Assembly (NCBI GenBank): GCA_003151275.1
Contig: PLXC01000020.1
Coordinates: 62,001-126,000, forward strand
Reading direction: 5' to 3'
Length of the DNA stretch: 64,000 nucleotides
DNA from: Candidatus Melainabacteria bacterium
GTDB lineage: Bacteria; Cyanobacteriota; Vampirovibrionia; Obscuribacterales; Obscuribacteraceae
The notes under the pieces are model-generated. The model made no database searches. It saw nothing but the letters and a program-made list of their open reading frames with translations, and was not told the origin of the DNA. Position numbers and translations under genes: made by a program. Of the stretch, positions 18,427-26,401 are shown one piece after another; within the stretch, counting starts at the first letter, position 1; every line of letters starts with the position of its first letter.

Positions 18427-19830
18427 ATGAAGGTTGTAATTGTAGGCGGTGGAATCTCAGGATTGGCTGCGGCCTTTTCTCTTTTGAAAGCCGATCCAGA
18501 AGCCGATCTGACGATTCTTGAGTCGGCTAGCAGAATCGGAGGAGTTATCTCGACTCGGTACGAAGACGACTGTGTGATCGAGGAAGGTCCGGATTCATTT
18601 TTGACAAGCAAACCTTGGGCAGTCAGTCTATGCGATCAGTTGGGTGTTGCGGATCAGCTAATTGCCACTAATGACGCCAACCGTAGAGCGTTTATCGCAA
18701 CTAACGGACGCCTTCAGCCACTCCCGGAAGGCTTTGTCATGCTTGCACCAACCAAAATCTGGCCTTTTATAGACACTCCGATTTTGTCGTTAAGGGGAAA
18801 GATGGCCGCAGCTTTAGAGTTGCTCAGAGCCCCCGTTCAACCTTCCGAGGATGAAACACTCAAGGATTTTATTGTTAGACGCTTTGGTGATGAATTGTTT
18901 GAGCGCATTGCTCAACCCATGGTCGGCGGCATTTATACGGGAGACCCGGAAAAATTAAGTGCGGCAGCGACAGTGCCACAATTTGTTGAGATGGAGCAGA
19001 AATATGGCAGTGTTACGAGAGGCTTGCTGAACAACGGCCGCATAAACAGTAAGGACAGTGGTCCTAGATATAGTGCCTTTGTTACCATGAATTTGGGGCT
19101 GCAAGCGTTGGTCGAGGCCCTTGGAGATAAAATCGGGCGCGACAAGATTCGATTAAATTCTGGTTTGCAAAGAATTTCGCACTCTGCTGATCGATGGCAA
19201 TTGGTGACGCATTCTGGTCATTCACATGAGGCAGACGTGGTTGTGCTTGCTGCTCCCGCCAAAAAGGTCGGTGAGATGATTAGCTCGTTAGACTCTAGTC
19301 TCTCAGCGCATCTTTCCAGTGTTGAACACACTTCTTCCGTCATCCTCAATTTGCTTTTCGAGAAAAAAGACATCAATCACCCGCTGGATGGATTTGGTTT
19401 TGTAGTACCTGAGCGTGAGCGCAAATCCATCATCGCCTGTAGTTTCAGCAGCACGAAGTTCAAGGGGCGGGCTCCCTCCAACCAAGTGCTCATGCGTGTG
19501 TTTTTGGGTGGCGCACTTCATCCAGATGTTTTTGCTCTAAGTGATGGTGACTTGATTAAAGTAGCGTTAGAGGATCTCAGGACGTATTTGGGCATCACTA
19601 GTTATCCACTCAAGATTTGGCTAAAAAGATGGCCAAACGCCATGCCTCAATATCACGTAGGGCACTTGGAGTTAGTGCAGCAAATCAAGCATCGATTTAC
19701 GAGTCATCGTGGTCTAATTTGGGCCGGGAGTGCATTGTGCGGGGTTGGTATACCAGACTGCATTCGCGGCGGCTTGGAGGCGGCACAATCAGTGAGTGCG
19801 TTTCAGAGAGAATCAGGGACAGACGAATAA
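18427..19830 (+). CDS. hemG: Protoporphyrinogen oxidase (HemG/HemY type, oxygen-dependent)
   Basis: This 467-residue FAD protein oxidises protoporphyrinogen IX or coproporphyrinogen III. The dinucleotide fold VIVGGGISGLAAAF is at residues 4-17, followed by the family segment ESASRIGGVISTRYEDDCVIEEGPDSFL. GGIYTGDPEKLSAAATVPQF lies mid-protein, and the C-terminal AGSALCGVGIPDCIRGG is the second FAD signature. This is the flavoprotein form, not the E. coli flavodoxin-like HemG. It lies 12 bp after hemE. No ferrochelatase gene is next to it. Confidence 0.95.
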   Translation: MKVVIVGGGISGLAAAFSLLKADPEADLTILESASRIGGVISTRYEDDCVIEEGPDSFLTSKPWAVSLCDQLGVADQLIATNDANRRAFIATNGRLQPLPEGFVMLAPTKIWPFIDTPILSLRGKMAAALELLRAPVQPSEDETLKDFIVRRFGDELFERIAQPMVGGIYTGDPEKLSAAATVPQFVEMEQKYGSVTRGLLNNGRINSKDSGPRYSAFVTMNLGLQALVEALGDKIGRDKIRLNSGLQRISHSADRWQLVTHSGHSHEADVVVLAAPAKKVGEMISSLDSSLSAHLSSVEHTSSVILNLLFEKKDINHPLDGFGFVVPERERKSIIACSFSSTKFKGRAPSNQVLMRVFLGGALHPDVFALSDGDLIKVALEDLRTYLGITSYPLKIWLKRWPNAMPQYHVGHLELVQQIKHRFTSHRGLIWAGSALCGVGIPDCIRGGLEAAQSVSAFQRESGTDE

Positions 19831-19914
19831 TAGTGTATATTTATTCGCTCTAAAGTTTGGATCCATACCCATGAGCGGAGACAGAATTTCTCATAGATTA
19901 GGAGCACAGGCACA

Positions 19915-20913
19915 ATTAGCACCAAATCCGATATCGCAAAGGTTTTCACGCGTTGTAATATGTGCAACGCGGATGATTGCACGCTTCTAACGACTGGGCG
20001 GGAACACGAATACGACAATACTACTGATGATCTGTTCCGCGTAGTTCAGTGCAACAATTGTGGATTGATATATTTAAACCCGCGCCCGGACACCTCGGAG
20101 TTGTCTGTAATTTATCCACCGAATTACTATTCCTATAATCAGAAAAAACTGAGAGACGAAGCCAATCCTAACTCTATTTTGCATAAGCTGCGCTACAAGG
20201 GCTTTCAGACCAAAATTAATAAGTCGCTTTCGTTGTGTGATGTAAAAGATGGAACCTGTGCTGTTCTGGATGTGGGTTGTGGTGACGGACATACTCTGGA
20301 TTTATATGCCCGAAAGGTGGGCGTTAAGACGTCTGGTGTCGACTTTAACCTGGCTGCTTTGAGCATCGCTCAAGAGAACGGTCATACGGTGTATTCGGGC
20401 TCCTTTGAGGAAGTTGATTTACCAACTGACTATTTCGATCTCGTCACCGCTACTCATGTGATCGAGCACGTTGCTGACCCCCGCCAGTTTTTGAGAAAAA
20501 CGCATGCGGTGCTTCGCCGAGATGGAATTTTGTGGCTGGAAACACCGAACATTGGCTCGCGCGATGCGCACTGGTTTCGCCAAAAACATTGGGGCGCCTA
20601 CCATTTTCCTCGGCATTGGTTTTTTTTCTCCCGCGATACCTTGATCAAATTGGCTGCTGATATCGGTTTTCAACCGGTATTTATTGAATTTGCGCCGAAC
20701 GCAATATTCTGGTTTTGGACGATGCACTCCATTCTATTAGAGAAGTATCCCCGTTCCCGTAAAATAGCGGACGCTCTTTTTCCGCCGGTTGATTTTCAAC
20801 GCGACAGTCTGGCAAACTTTTTGCGCATCTGTCTTTTTTGCGCAGTGGACGTGGCAATCAAACGCTTCACCGGTGAAACATCTAATATGGTGATTGCCTT
20901 TCGAAAAGCTTGA
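19915..20913 (+). CDS. Zinc-ribbon SAM-dependent methyltransferase, probable ATT start
   Basis: This class I methyltransferase (about 332 residues) has an N-terminal zinc ribbon (CNMC ... CNNC), then SAM motif I VLDVGCGDGH, THVIEHVADP and an FPRHW motif. It resembles methyltransferases of surface-glycan clusters. The first ATG (19960) lies inside the first Cys pair of the ribbon. The frame is open back to a stop at 19894 and holds no ATG, GTG or TTG before 19960. An ATT at 19915, with AGGAG 10 bases upstream, would give an N-terminus that aligns with the paralogue at 25289-26302 (MKFGIKKVEVSCNNC). A sequencing frameshift is the alternative. The function call is firm; the start is inferred. 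Confidence 0.8.
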   Translation: MSTKSDIAKVFTRCNMCNADDCTLLTTGREHEYDNTTDDLFRVVQCNNCGLIYLNPRPDTSELSVIYPPNYYSYNQKKLRDEANPNSILHKLRYKGFQTKINKSLSLCDVKDGTCAVLDVGCGDGHTLDLYARKVGVKTSGVDFNLAALSIAQENGHTVYSGSFEEVDLPTDYFDLVTATHVIEHVADPRQFLRKTHAVLRRDGILWLETPNIGSRDAHWFRQKHWGAYHFPRHWFFFSRDTLIKLAADIGFQPVFIEFAPNAIFWFWTMHSILLEKYPRSRKIADALFPPVDFQRDSLANFLRICLFCAVDVAIKRFTGETSNMVIAFRKA

Positions 20914-21059
20914 GGTTAATCGTTAGACCAAGTAGACCAAGTAACTGCAGTCTGCGAAAGAGAAACTGATCGCGCTAAGGTCATAATTGTTTCAGCAAGC
21001 TCTAAGAATGGACCGATGACCCTCAGGCATCTTGTTCAGGAATCTTGTTGATTAGCGTG

Positions 21060-21731
21060 CTAGTGTCGGCGCCATTTCCAAAGCCGCTTCAGCGTCCAGT
21101 ACGTCCCTGCCAGGGGGCGGAGTTTCGACTGCCCAGTCCGTTCAAAATATTCAATGCCGATTTCCTTGTACTTGTACCCCTCAGATACAGGCCCAACTAA
21201 CAGCTCTACTGGTAATGCCATGCCGTTGCAGTCGAAAGCAAATGAATCAATCAGACTCTTGCGATAAGCGCGCATGCCAGTGTGTACATCAGTTGTTGTA
21301 ACACCACAGATAATACCAGCTAGCTTAGCAAAAACTAGATTTGCTATGTAATTTGAAAGTGGCATCGCTTGTGGGCGTGAAATAAGTCTGGATGCGGAGA
21401 CAAGGTCATAGCCAGCTTCTATTTCCTTGACCAGTGTGGTAATCGCTTGAGCTGGATAGGTGTTATCGCAATCCATGGTTACGATCACATCGCCTGTGGC
21501 ATTTTTAAGCGCCATTGCCAAGGCTGGTCCGTATCCTTGAGCCGGAATCTGACGAATAACGCGGCAGCCAATTTGGCTGGCGATTTCGGCAGTTTGGTCG
21601 CTGCTACTATCGACAATGAGGATTTCGCTCTTCTCGACAACCTTGCGGATTTGCTCTACCACTGAACGAATAGCGCCTTCTTCGTTTAGAGTAATCATCA
21701 CCACAGATAGTGCGAAGTTGGAGTTCGACAT
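21060..21731 (-). CDS. Family 2 glycosyltransferase (dolichyl-phosphate-mannose synthase-like)
   Basis: This 223-residue GT-A enzyme begins with LSVVMITLNEEGAI. LIVDSSSDQTAEIA follows, then the metal-binding region VTMDCDNTYP (about residue 95). The segment DVHTGMRAYRKSL resembles the DPM1/ArnC acceptor region. There is no C-terminal membrane pair, so it should be cytosolic or peripheral. It likely transfers a sugar from a nucleotide sugar to a lipid-linked acceptor. It fits the neighbouring sugar epimerase and methyltransferases as a surface-glycan set. Confidence 0.9.
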   Translation of the reverse strand: MSNSNFALSVVMITLNEEGAIRSVVEQIRKVVEKSEILIVDSSSDQTAEIASQIGCRVIRQIPAQGYGPALAMALKNATGDVIVTMDCDNTYPAQAITTLVKEIEAGYDLVSASRLISRPQAMPLSNYIANLVFAKLAGIICGVTTTDVHTGMRAYRKSLIDSFAFDCNGMALPVELLVGPVSEGYKYKEIGIEYFERTGQSKLRPLAGTYWTLKRLWKWRRH

Positions 21732-21826
21732 TTAAACCAATTTTTTTGTCAATTTCATCATATGTGAGATTTGGAAGTAAAATGATCTGAGCAGGCTAAC
21801 AAATTAGATAATTCGGCGGTACTGAC

Positions 21827-22495
21827 ATGACAATGAAGTGGGAGACTCTTAGCAAGCAGGCTGAGACGTCATATCAGCAAGGTAATTTCGCCGACGCGGA
21901 GTCTATGTGGTTGGCAGCCCTTGAAGAAACCAAGAACATGCCCAACGATGATTTGCGCGTCGCATTCACAGTTGATTGCCTGGCGGATATTATGACTCGG
22001 CAATCTAAAGTTGTCATAGCCGAACTGTTTTTCAAGCAAGCTGTTCATCTGAGAACGCAGGTTCTCGGTGCCGAACACCTAGCAGTAGCTGCTAGTTTGA
22101 ATAACCTGGCCAAATTTTATTACCTGCAAGGTCGATTCAATCTGGCAGAGCCGCTCACACTCCGCTTTGTTCAAATCTACGAGGATAAACTCGGTGAGAA
22201 TCACGCAGATGTCGCTACCGGACTGCACAACCTCGCTACCCTTTATCATATGCAAGCCAAATATCGTGAAGCTGAGCCAGTCTACAAGAAAGCCCTGAAA
22301 ATCCGGCAAAAGGCTCTCGGAGAGGACCATCCAGACACAATCAAATTGATGAGGAACTTGGCCAGTCTAATGCAGACAACCAGACGAAACGCTGAAGCAG
22401 AAGACCTCAATGCGAAGGCTGTTGGATTAATTTCAGGCAGCTGGAAGGCGCTTCCACCTCCTGAGGATGGTGAGCTCTTAATGCGAAAAGATTAA
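21827..22495 (+). CDS. TPR (kinesin-light-chain type) repeat protein
   Basis: This is a 222-residue cytosolic protein with about four TPR units of the long kinesin-light-chain type. The hallmark is VLGAEHLAVAASLNNLAKFY, repeated in variant form as KLGENHADVATGLHNLATLY and ALGEDHPDTIKLMRNLASL (about residues 80-190). It has no signal peptide or membrane segment. Such repeats mediate protein binding; the partner is unknown. It is a lone plus-strand gene between two minus-strand sugar genes. Confidence 0.88.
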   Translation: MTMKWETLSKQAETSYQQGNFADAESMWLAALEETKNMPNDDLRVAFTVDCLADIMTRQSKVVIAELFFKQAVHLRTQVLGAEHLAVAASLNNLAKFYYLQGRFNLAEPLTLRFVQIYEDKLGENHADVATGLHNLATLYHMQAKYREAEPVYKKALKIRQKALGEDHPDTIKLMRNLASLMQTTRRNAEAEDLNAKAVGLISGSWKALPPPEDGELLMRKD

Positions 22496-22538
22496 GATGT
22501 GAGCGCACGCTGTGAGCGATCTGTGGTTCTACGCTAAA

Positions 22539-23456
22539 TCAGTTCTGAGCCAAGATTTCCGCTATTGCCAGATCAACGGCATCCTTTGAAGAATATTTGG
22601 GTTGCCAGCCGGTTCTTTTGAGTCTCTCTGTACTTAACTGAACCCGCGGAACATCACCAGTCCAGCCCACCTGGCCATCAGTATGGGTGATGTAAACGTT
22701 CGGCAAATTCATGGACTCGATCACTCTTTGGGCAATCCAATTCACGTCCACGGTGTCGTCCGAAGCTACATTCAGCAATGACAGAGGGGCTTTCTGAGAT
22801 CCCAATACAGTTGAGATTGCCTCATAAAGGTCACCAACATATAAATAAGATTTTGTTTGTTTACCGTCGCCTAAAATTTGAAGGTGCTTGCCGTCATGCT
22901 TCAATTTGTTGATAAAGTCAAAAATTACGCCGTGAGTTTGGCCGCCACCAACGACATTAGCTGGGCGAAAAATTGTGGCACGAAGGCCGAACATAGCAGA
23001 AAAAGCGCTGATTAAACCTTCTGCAGCTAATTTGCTAGCGCCGTATAGGGACACGGGAAGCAGCGGACCCCTGTCCTCGGTGGCCACAATATCACCCAAG
23101 TCACCGTACACGCCTGAGCCTGAGAGAAAGACAATTGCTTTAGTCAAACCAGTCCGCATTGATTCAAGCACGTTGTAAGTCGTTATCGTCGTAAGGTGCA
23201 GGTCCAGGGCTGTATCTTTGACACCCGCTGAAATGTCTGCGTTGGCTGCCAAATGATAAACAATGTCGTGTCCACTCATGGCGTCTCTGACTTCTTCGAG
23301 ATTGAGAAGATCACCCTCTATAAATACGCACTTCAACGCGCATTCCGAAGGCAATGGTCGTTTGTCGAAGATTGTTACCGAATTACCGCACTCCAGAAGC
23401 TGTTTAGCAAGATAGCCGCCAATGAAGCCAGATCCTCCTGTAATCAACGCTTTCAT
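22539..23456 (-). CDS. NAD-dependent sugar epimerase/dehydratase (extended SDR)
   Basis: This protein of about 305 residues has the NAD-binding GGSGFIGGYLA at the N-terminus, DIVYHLAANADIS mid-domain and the catalytic YGASK motif near residue 146. It also has the FRPANVVGGG segment typical of UDP-glucose 4-epimerase relatives. It would epimerise or dehydrate a nucleotide sugar. Two in-frame ATGs lie at 23459 and 23456; the GAGG sits better spaced for the second. Two palindromes (23722, 23759) lie about 260-300 bp upstream, in the divergent region shared with the transposase-derived gene. Confidence 0.92.
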   Translation of the reverse strand: MKALITGGSGFIGGYLAKQLLECGNSVTIFDKRPLPSECALKCVFIEGDLLNLEEVRDAMSGHDIVYHLAANADISAGVKDTALDLHLTTITTYNVLESMRTGLTKAIVFLSGSGVYGDLGDIVATEDRGPLLPVSLYGASKLAAEGLISAFSAMFGLRATIFRPANVVGGGQTHGVIFDFINKLKHDGKHLQILGDGKQTKSYLYVGDLYEAISTVLGSQKAPLSLLNVASDDTVDVNWIAQRVIESMNLPNVYITHTDGQVGWTGDVPRVQLSTERLKRTGWQPKYSSKDAVDLAIAEILAQN

Positions 23457-23721
23457 CATGCCTCAAAAGTTGGGGGCGGCTGGCGGACGATACGAGAAGA
23501 TAGCACGTTTTGGCAAGGGACGATTCTGTTTTTCCGCCTTGGCATTTTGCTGGTTCGCCCGCCATTCTGTTCAGATAACTCGAAAGTCCCGCACTGCCAA
23601 TTTGTACCTTTAATCAACTGGGCACCGGATACGGTGCACAGATTCGACTTCATTGAAACTCAACTAAGACAATGATCTGCTGGGTCTACTGTAGCTTTTC
23701 TCCGGACTTTCCGTTGATTTA

Positions 23722-23772
23722 AACCGATATCGGTTTAGATTCGTGACGCTGTGAACAAAACCGATATCGGTT
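23722..23772. repeat. Palindrome cluster C: two copies of AACCGATATCGGTT
   Basis: Exact copies at 23722-23735 and 23759-23772, with starts 37 bp apart. The first is extended to a perfect 18-bp palindrome, TAAACCGATATCGGTTTA (23720-23737). They lie between two divergent genes, the epimerase and the transposase-derived protein, and end 97 bp before the latter's start codon. Confidence 0.95.
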
Positions 23773-23869
23773 TAGTTCCGGAAGTGAATTTTTCGAAAAT
23801 ATAACAATGTGAATTGAACTTTTTTATCAAAGATTGCGTTTAAGAAGATAGTCAAGGGAGGGTAATAAA

Positions 23870-24991
23870 TTGACTAATTCAAGTCTGCAAAACCGAGAAA
23901 GGAGCCAGCACTTCGCACTGCTGGTTTCTGAGGTGGACAACATAGACAAGCAATTCCCAACTGAGGAGGATCGCCTTGATGAAGTATGGCGAAGAGTGCG
24001 TCGAGGCAAGAAGTGCGATTCGTGTGGAAGCTCGAAGTTGAACAGAAAAGTTGGCGCCAGGTTTGCTAGGTGCAGGAAGTGCAACAAAAAAATATCGATA
24101 ACAGCTGGAACTATTTTCGAGAGAATGAGAAGTGCTAGACCATATTTAGTGCCGATGCTTCTGATAGAAAGAGGCATCTCTTTTAATGCAAGACAATTAC
24201 ATAGACTTGTGGGAATCGCCTATTCTTCAGCATGGGAGATTTTCCAAAAAATGATGCACGTCGTTAGCCAAGTTATGATCGAGAAAGGAATTGCGGTTTC
24301 TTCCTTCGATTTCAACGAGGTTATTTGCAAAAGGAGTACAGAAACGGAAGCGAGGAAACATCCATCAACAGAGCAGGAAGAAGTGCGGATGCAGCTTGTG
24401 GAAAGGGCTTCTAAAGAGTCAATTGATCACATAATCGAGAGCAAGATTTCATTGTTTCTAAAGCCCAGAACAGAGGCTATACCCTCAGGTGACACAGACA
24501 GCCAAGAAACAATTTTGATACGTTCTCCAAATCACGATCAGGGTTCTCCAGTTTGCAGCACCGAAAAAGTGATTTACAAACTGTTGTCGAGTCAGCCAAC
24601 TTCCATTGATCAATTGGCTGCAGCAACCGGTTTTGAAACTAAAGTTGTTTCAGCCGGGGTCACAATGCTCGAACTAGCGCAGTTGATCAAGTGTGTGCCT
24701 GCAGGCTTATTCGTCCGATCAAATGAGGCTCTTGTGGCGGCTTTGTCTCCAACTCCTCCAGATGCAAATGTAGTTTCAGAAGTAAATCGGGCAATTGATT
24801 TTATCCGGCGCCATTTTCATGGCGTCAGCAGAAAGTATCTTCAAAACTACTTAGCCGCTTACTGGTGCTCTGTTGACAGGGCGCGATGGCACAACGGTGC
24901 ATTATTCAAACTGTGCCTCCGTCGAGTCGCGGGAAGGTCAGAGTTGAAGCTATACGTTTCCCCACCAACTGTGCTGTTATGTGCTGCTTAG
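23870..24991 (+). CDS. Transposase-derived DNA-binding protein: IS1595-type zinc ribbon plus DprA-like winged helix
   Basis: This 373-residue protein starts at a TTG with AAGGGAGGG 8-16 bases upstream. Residues 44-115 match the N-terminus of IS1595/ISXO2 transposases: a zinc ribbon (CDSC ... CRKC), then ISITAGTIFERMR and LHRLVGIAYSSAWEIF. The DDE catalytic core that should follow is not visible; residues 140-225 are polar and low in structure. Residues 230-285 resemble the winged helix at the DprA C-terminus (VIYKLLSSQPTSIDQLAAATGF in shape). A final segment near 315-335 (HFHGVSRKYLQNYLAAYW) recalls the transposase C-terminus. It is probably a domesticated, non-transposing regulator. This is read by eye and no profile search was run. 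Confidence 0.7.
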   Translation: MTNSSLQNRERSQHFALLVSEVDNIDKQFPTEEDRLDEVWRRVRRGKKCDSCGSSKLNRKVGARFARCRKCNKKISITAGTIFERMRSARPYLVPMLLIERGISFNARQLHRLVGIAYSSAWEIFQKMMHVVSQVMIEKGIAVSSFDFNEVICKRSTETEARKHPSTEQEEVRMQLVERASKESIDHIIESKISLFLKPRTEAIPSGDTDSQETILIRSPNHDQGSPVCSTEKVIYKLLSSQPTSIDQLAAATGFETKVVSAGVTMLELAQLIKCVPAGLFVRSNEALVAALSPTPPDANVVSEVNRAIDFIRRHFHGVSRKYLQNYLAAYWCSVDRARWHNGALFKLCLRRVAGRSELKLYVSPPTVLLCAA

Positions 24992-25288
24992 ATCAGGCTG
25001 CGCTGTGGGCTTGGCCAAACGCGAGTGCACACTTTGTCTAAAAAAAGGGGCGTTGGAAGGGTCTGCTGAATTCCTCCAGCGGACCGACCATTCGCCCGTA
25101 AGCCCTATACTTATTTAGGGCAAAGCCACGCAAACCAGAAACCGATCATTTACTGATCTATATATTCCCGCCGTTTGACATCCTAAACTCTGGCATTATT
25201 AACCTATGATAATGAGCGGATAGCGCCAGTCTGACTCGTTTTAGCTGTTCACTATGGCGCCGGCGCTGCGCGTTTTCCAGCTTGTCGT
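24992..25288. other. Intergenic region between convergent genes, with a possible promoter
   Basis: There is no gene in this 297-bp gap. A sigma70-like pair on the plus strand, TTGACA (25175-25180) and TATTAA (25197-25202), has a 16-bp spacer and would transcribe towards the 3' end of the methyltransferase gene on the opposite strand. A GC-rich inverted repeat (GCGCCGGCGC) lies near 25258-25267, followed by a short T run. A small RNA is possible but weakly supported. Confidence 0.3.
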
Positions 25289-26302
25289 TCAAACCTGTCG
25301 ATTGGATAAAGGTTTGCGCAGCAAGATTGCCATGTTCGATGTTTTTCCTGTTGTCGCCTTTTGTACTACGTCGAAGAAGGTAAAGATAGATACGGCGCAG
25401 AGATTTTTTAGATTGTTTTTTTGAAAGTCTGACGGAGGGAAAAGATAATCAGCTAACTTTTTGTACGGTGGTTTAGCACTCAACAACGAATGAAATGACC
25501 AGTTCCAGAATGCAGGGGCCGGGTGGTATTCAATCTTGATCACTTCAAAACCCAGCTCAAGGGCTAAGTTCGTGATTGATTCAGCGCTGTAAAATACCCA
25601 ATGTCTTGGAAAGTGATATCCGCCCCAATGACTGCGACGAAATATGCGGGCGTCAAGCGAGTCTATGTTAGGCGTCTCAAGCAGAAGGATACCCCCTGGC
25701 TTAAGCACGTCGAAGGCACGCTGCGCAAAAGCTTTAGGGTCTGCCACATGTTCGATGACGTGAGTCGCTACTGCCATGTCGAAATAATCGTTTGGCAACG
25801 ACACTTCTTCAAAGCGACCAAGATACGCAATATGGCCAGCTTGCCGAGCACGTTCAACCGCGACTTGATCAAAGTCAACTCCGAAAGTATGGATCGTTCT
25901 GGATTGAATTTGCCGATACCAATTTAACGCCCTTCCATCGGCGCACCCAATGTCTAGAACGTTTAACTCTGTGGTGCCACCACATTGTGCAATCGCATTT
26001 TCTAATCGATGCAAGTAAACATATTTGCGTGCTCGAAAAAGCAAGGAGTCGCTGTTTTCAAGCTCAACGTTCTTTGATTGCAGATGGTATGCGTAATATT
26101 CAGGAGGATAGATTGTGCCTAGTTCGGATACATCCGGACGCGGATTCAAGTAATGCAAGCCGCATTTCTTGCACTTGACCACGGTGAATTCATCCCTGGT
26201 TGTGTTGTCATACTCGTGTTCAACTCCAGTTGTGACGAAATCGGACTCCGCCGAACCGCAGTTATTGCAGGACACTTCAACTTTCTTGATGCCGAATTTC
26301 AT
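25289..26302 (-). CDS. Zinc-ribbon SAM-dependent methyltransferase (paralogue of 19915-20913)
   Basis: This 337-residue class I methyltransferase has a complete zinc ribbon (CNNC at residues 12-15, CKKC near 45), the LHYLNPRPDVSELG segment, SAM motif I VLDIGCADGR, and THVIEHVADP and HFPRHWVFY. It is closely similar along its length to the methyltransferase 5 kb away on the opposite strand. It probably modifies a sugar, lipid or peptide of the cell surface. It starts with a normal ATG and is divergent from the Ppx/GppA gene. Confidence 0.9.
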   Translation of the reverse strand: MKFGIKKVEVSCNNCGSAESDFVTTGVEHEYDNTTRDEFTVVKCKKCGLHYLNPRPDVSELGTIYPPEYYAYHLQSKNVELENSDSLLFRARKYVYLHRLENAIAQCGGTTELNVLDIGCADGRALNWYRQIQSRTIHTFGVDFDQVAVERARQAGHIAYLGRFEEVSLPNDYFDMAVATHVIEHVADPKAFAQRAFDVLKPGGILLLETPNIDSLDARIFRRSHWGGYHFPRHWVFYSAESITNLALELGFEVIKIEYHPAPAFWNWSFHSLLSAKPPYKKLADYLFPPSDFQKNNLKNLCAVSIFTFFDVVQKATTGKTSNMAILLRKPLSNRQV

Positions 26303-26401
26303 TACTGCTCGCGTGTCTTACGTTCTGTCCTAAATTATATGCACCAGAACCCTCGAAGCATCCTCAGCAGCTTACAATTTAGTTGGCGACCGGGAATTAC
26401 A

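Noticed and set aside
23700..25100. Intact insertion sequence around the IS1595-like gene
   Set aside because: I found no terminal inverted repeats or target duplication, and no DDE core. The palindromes occur only upstream and also occur far away.
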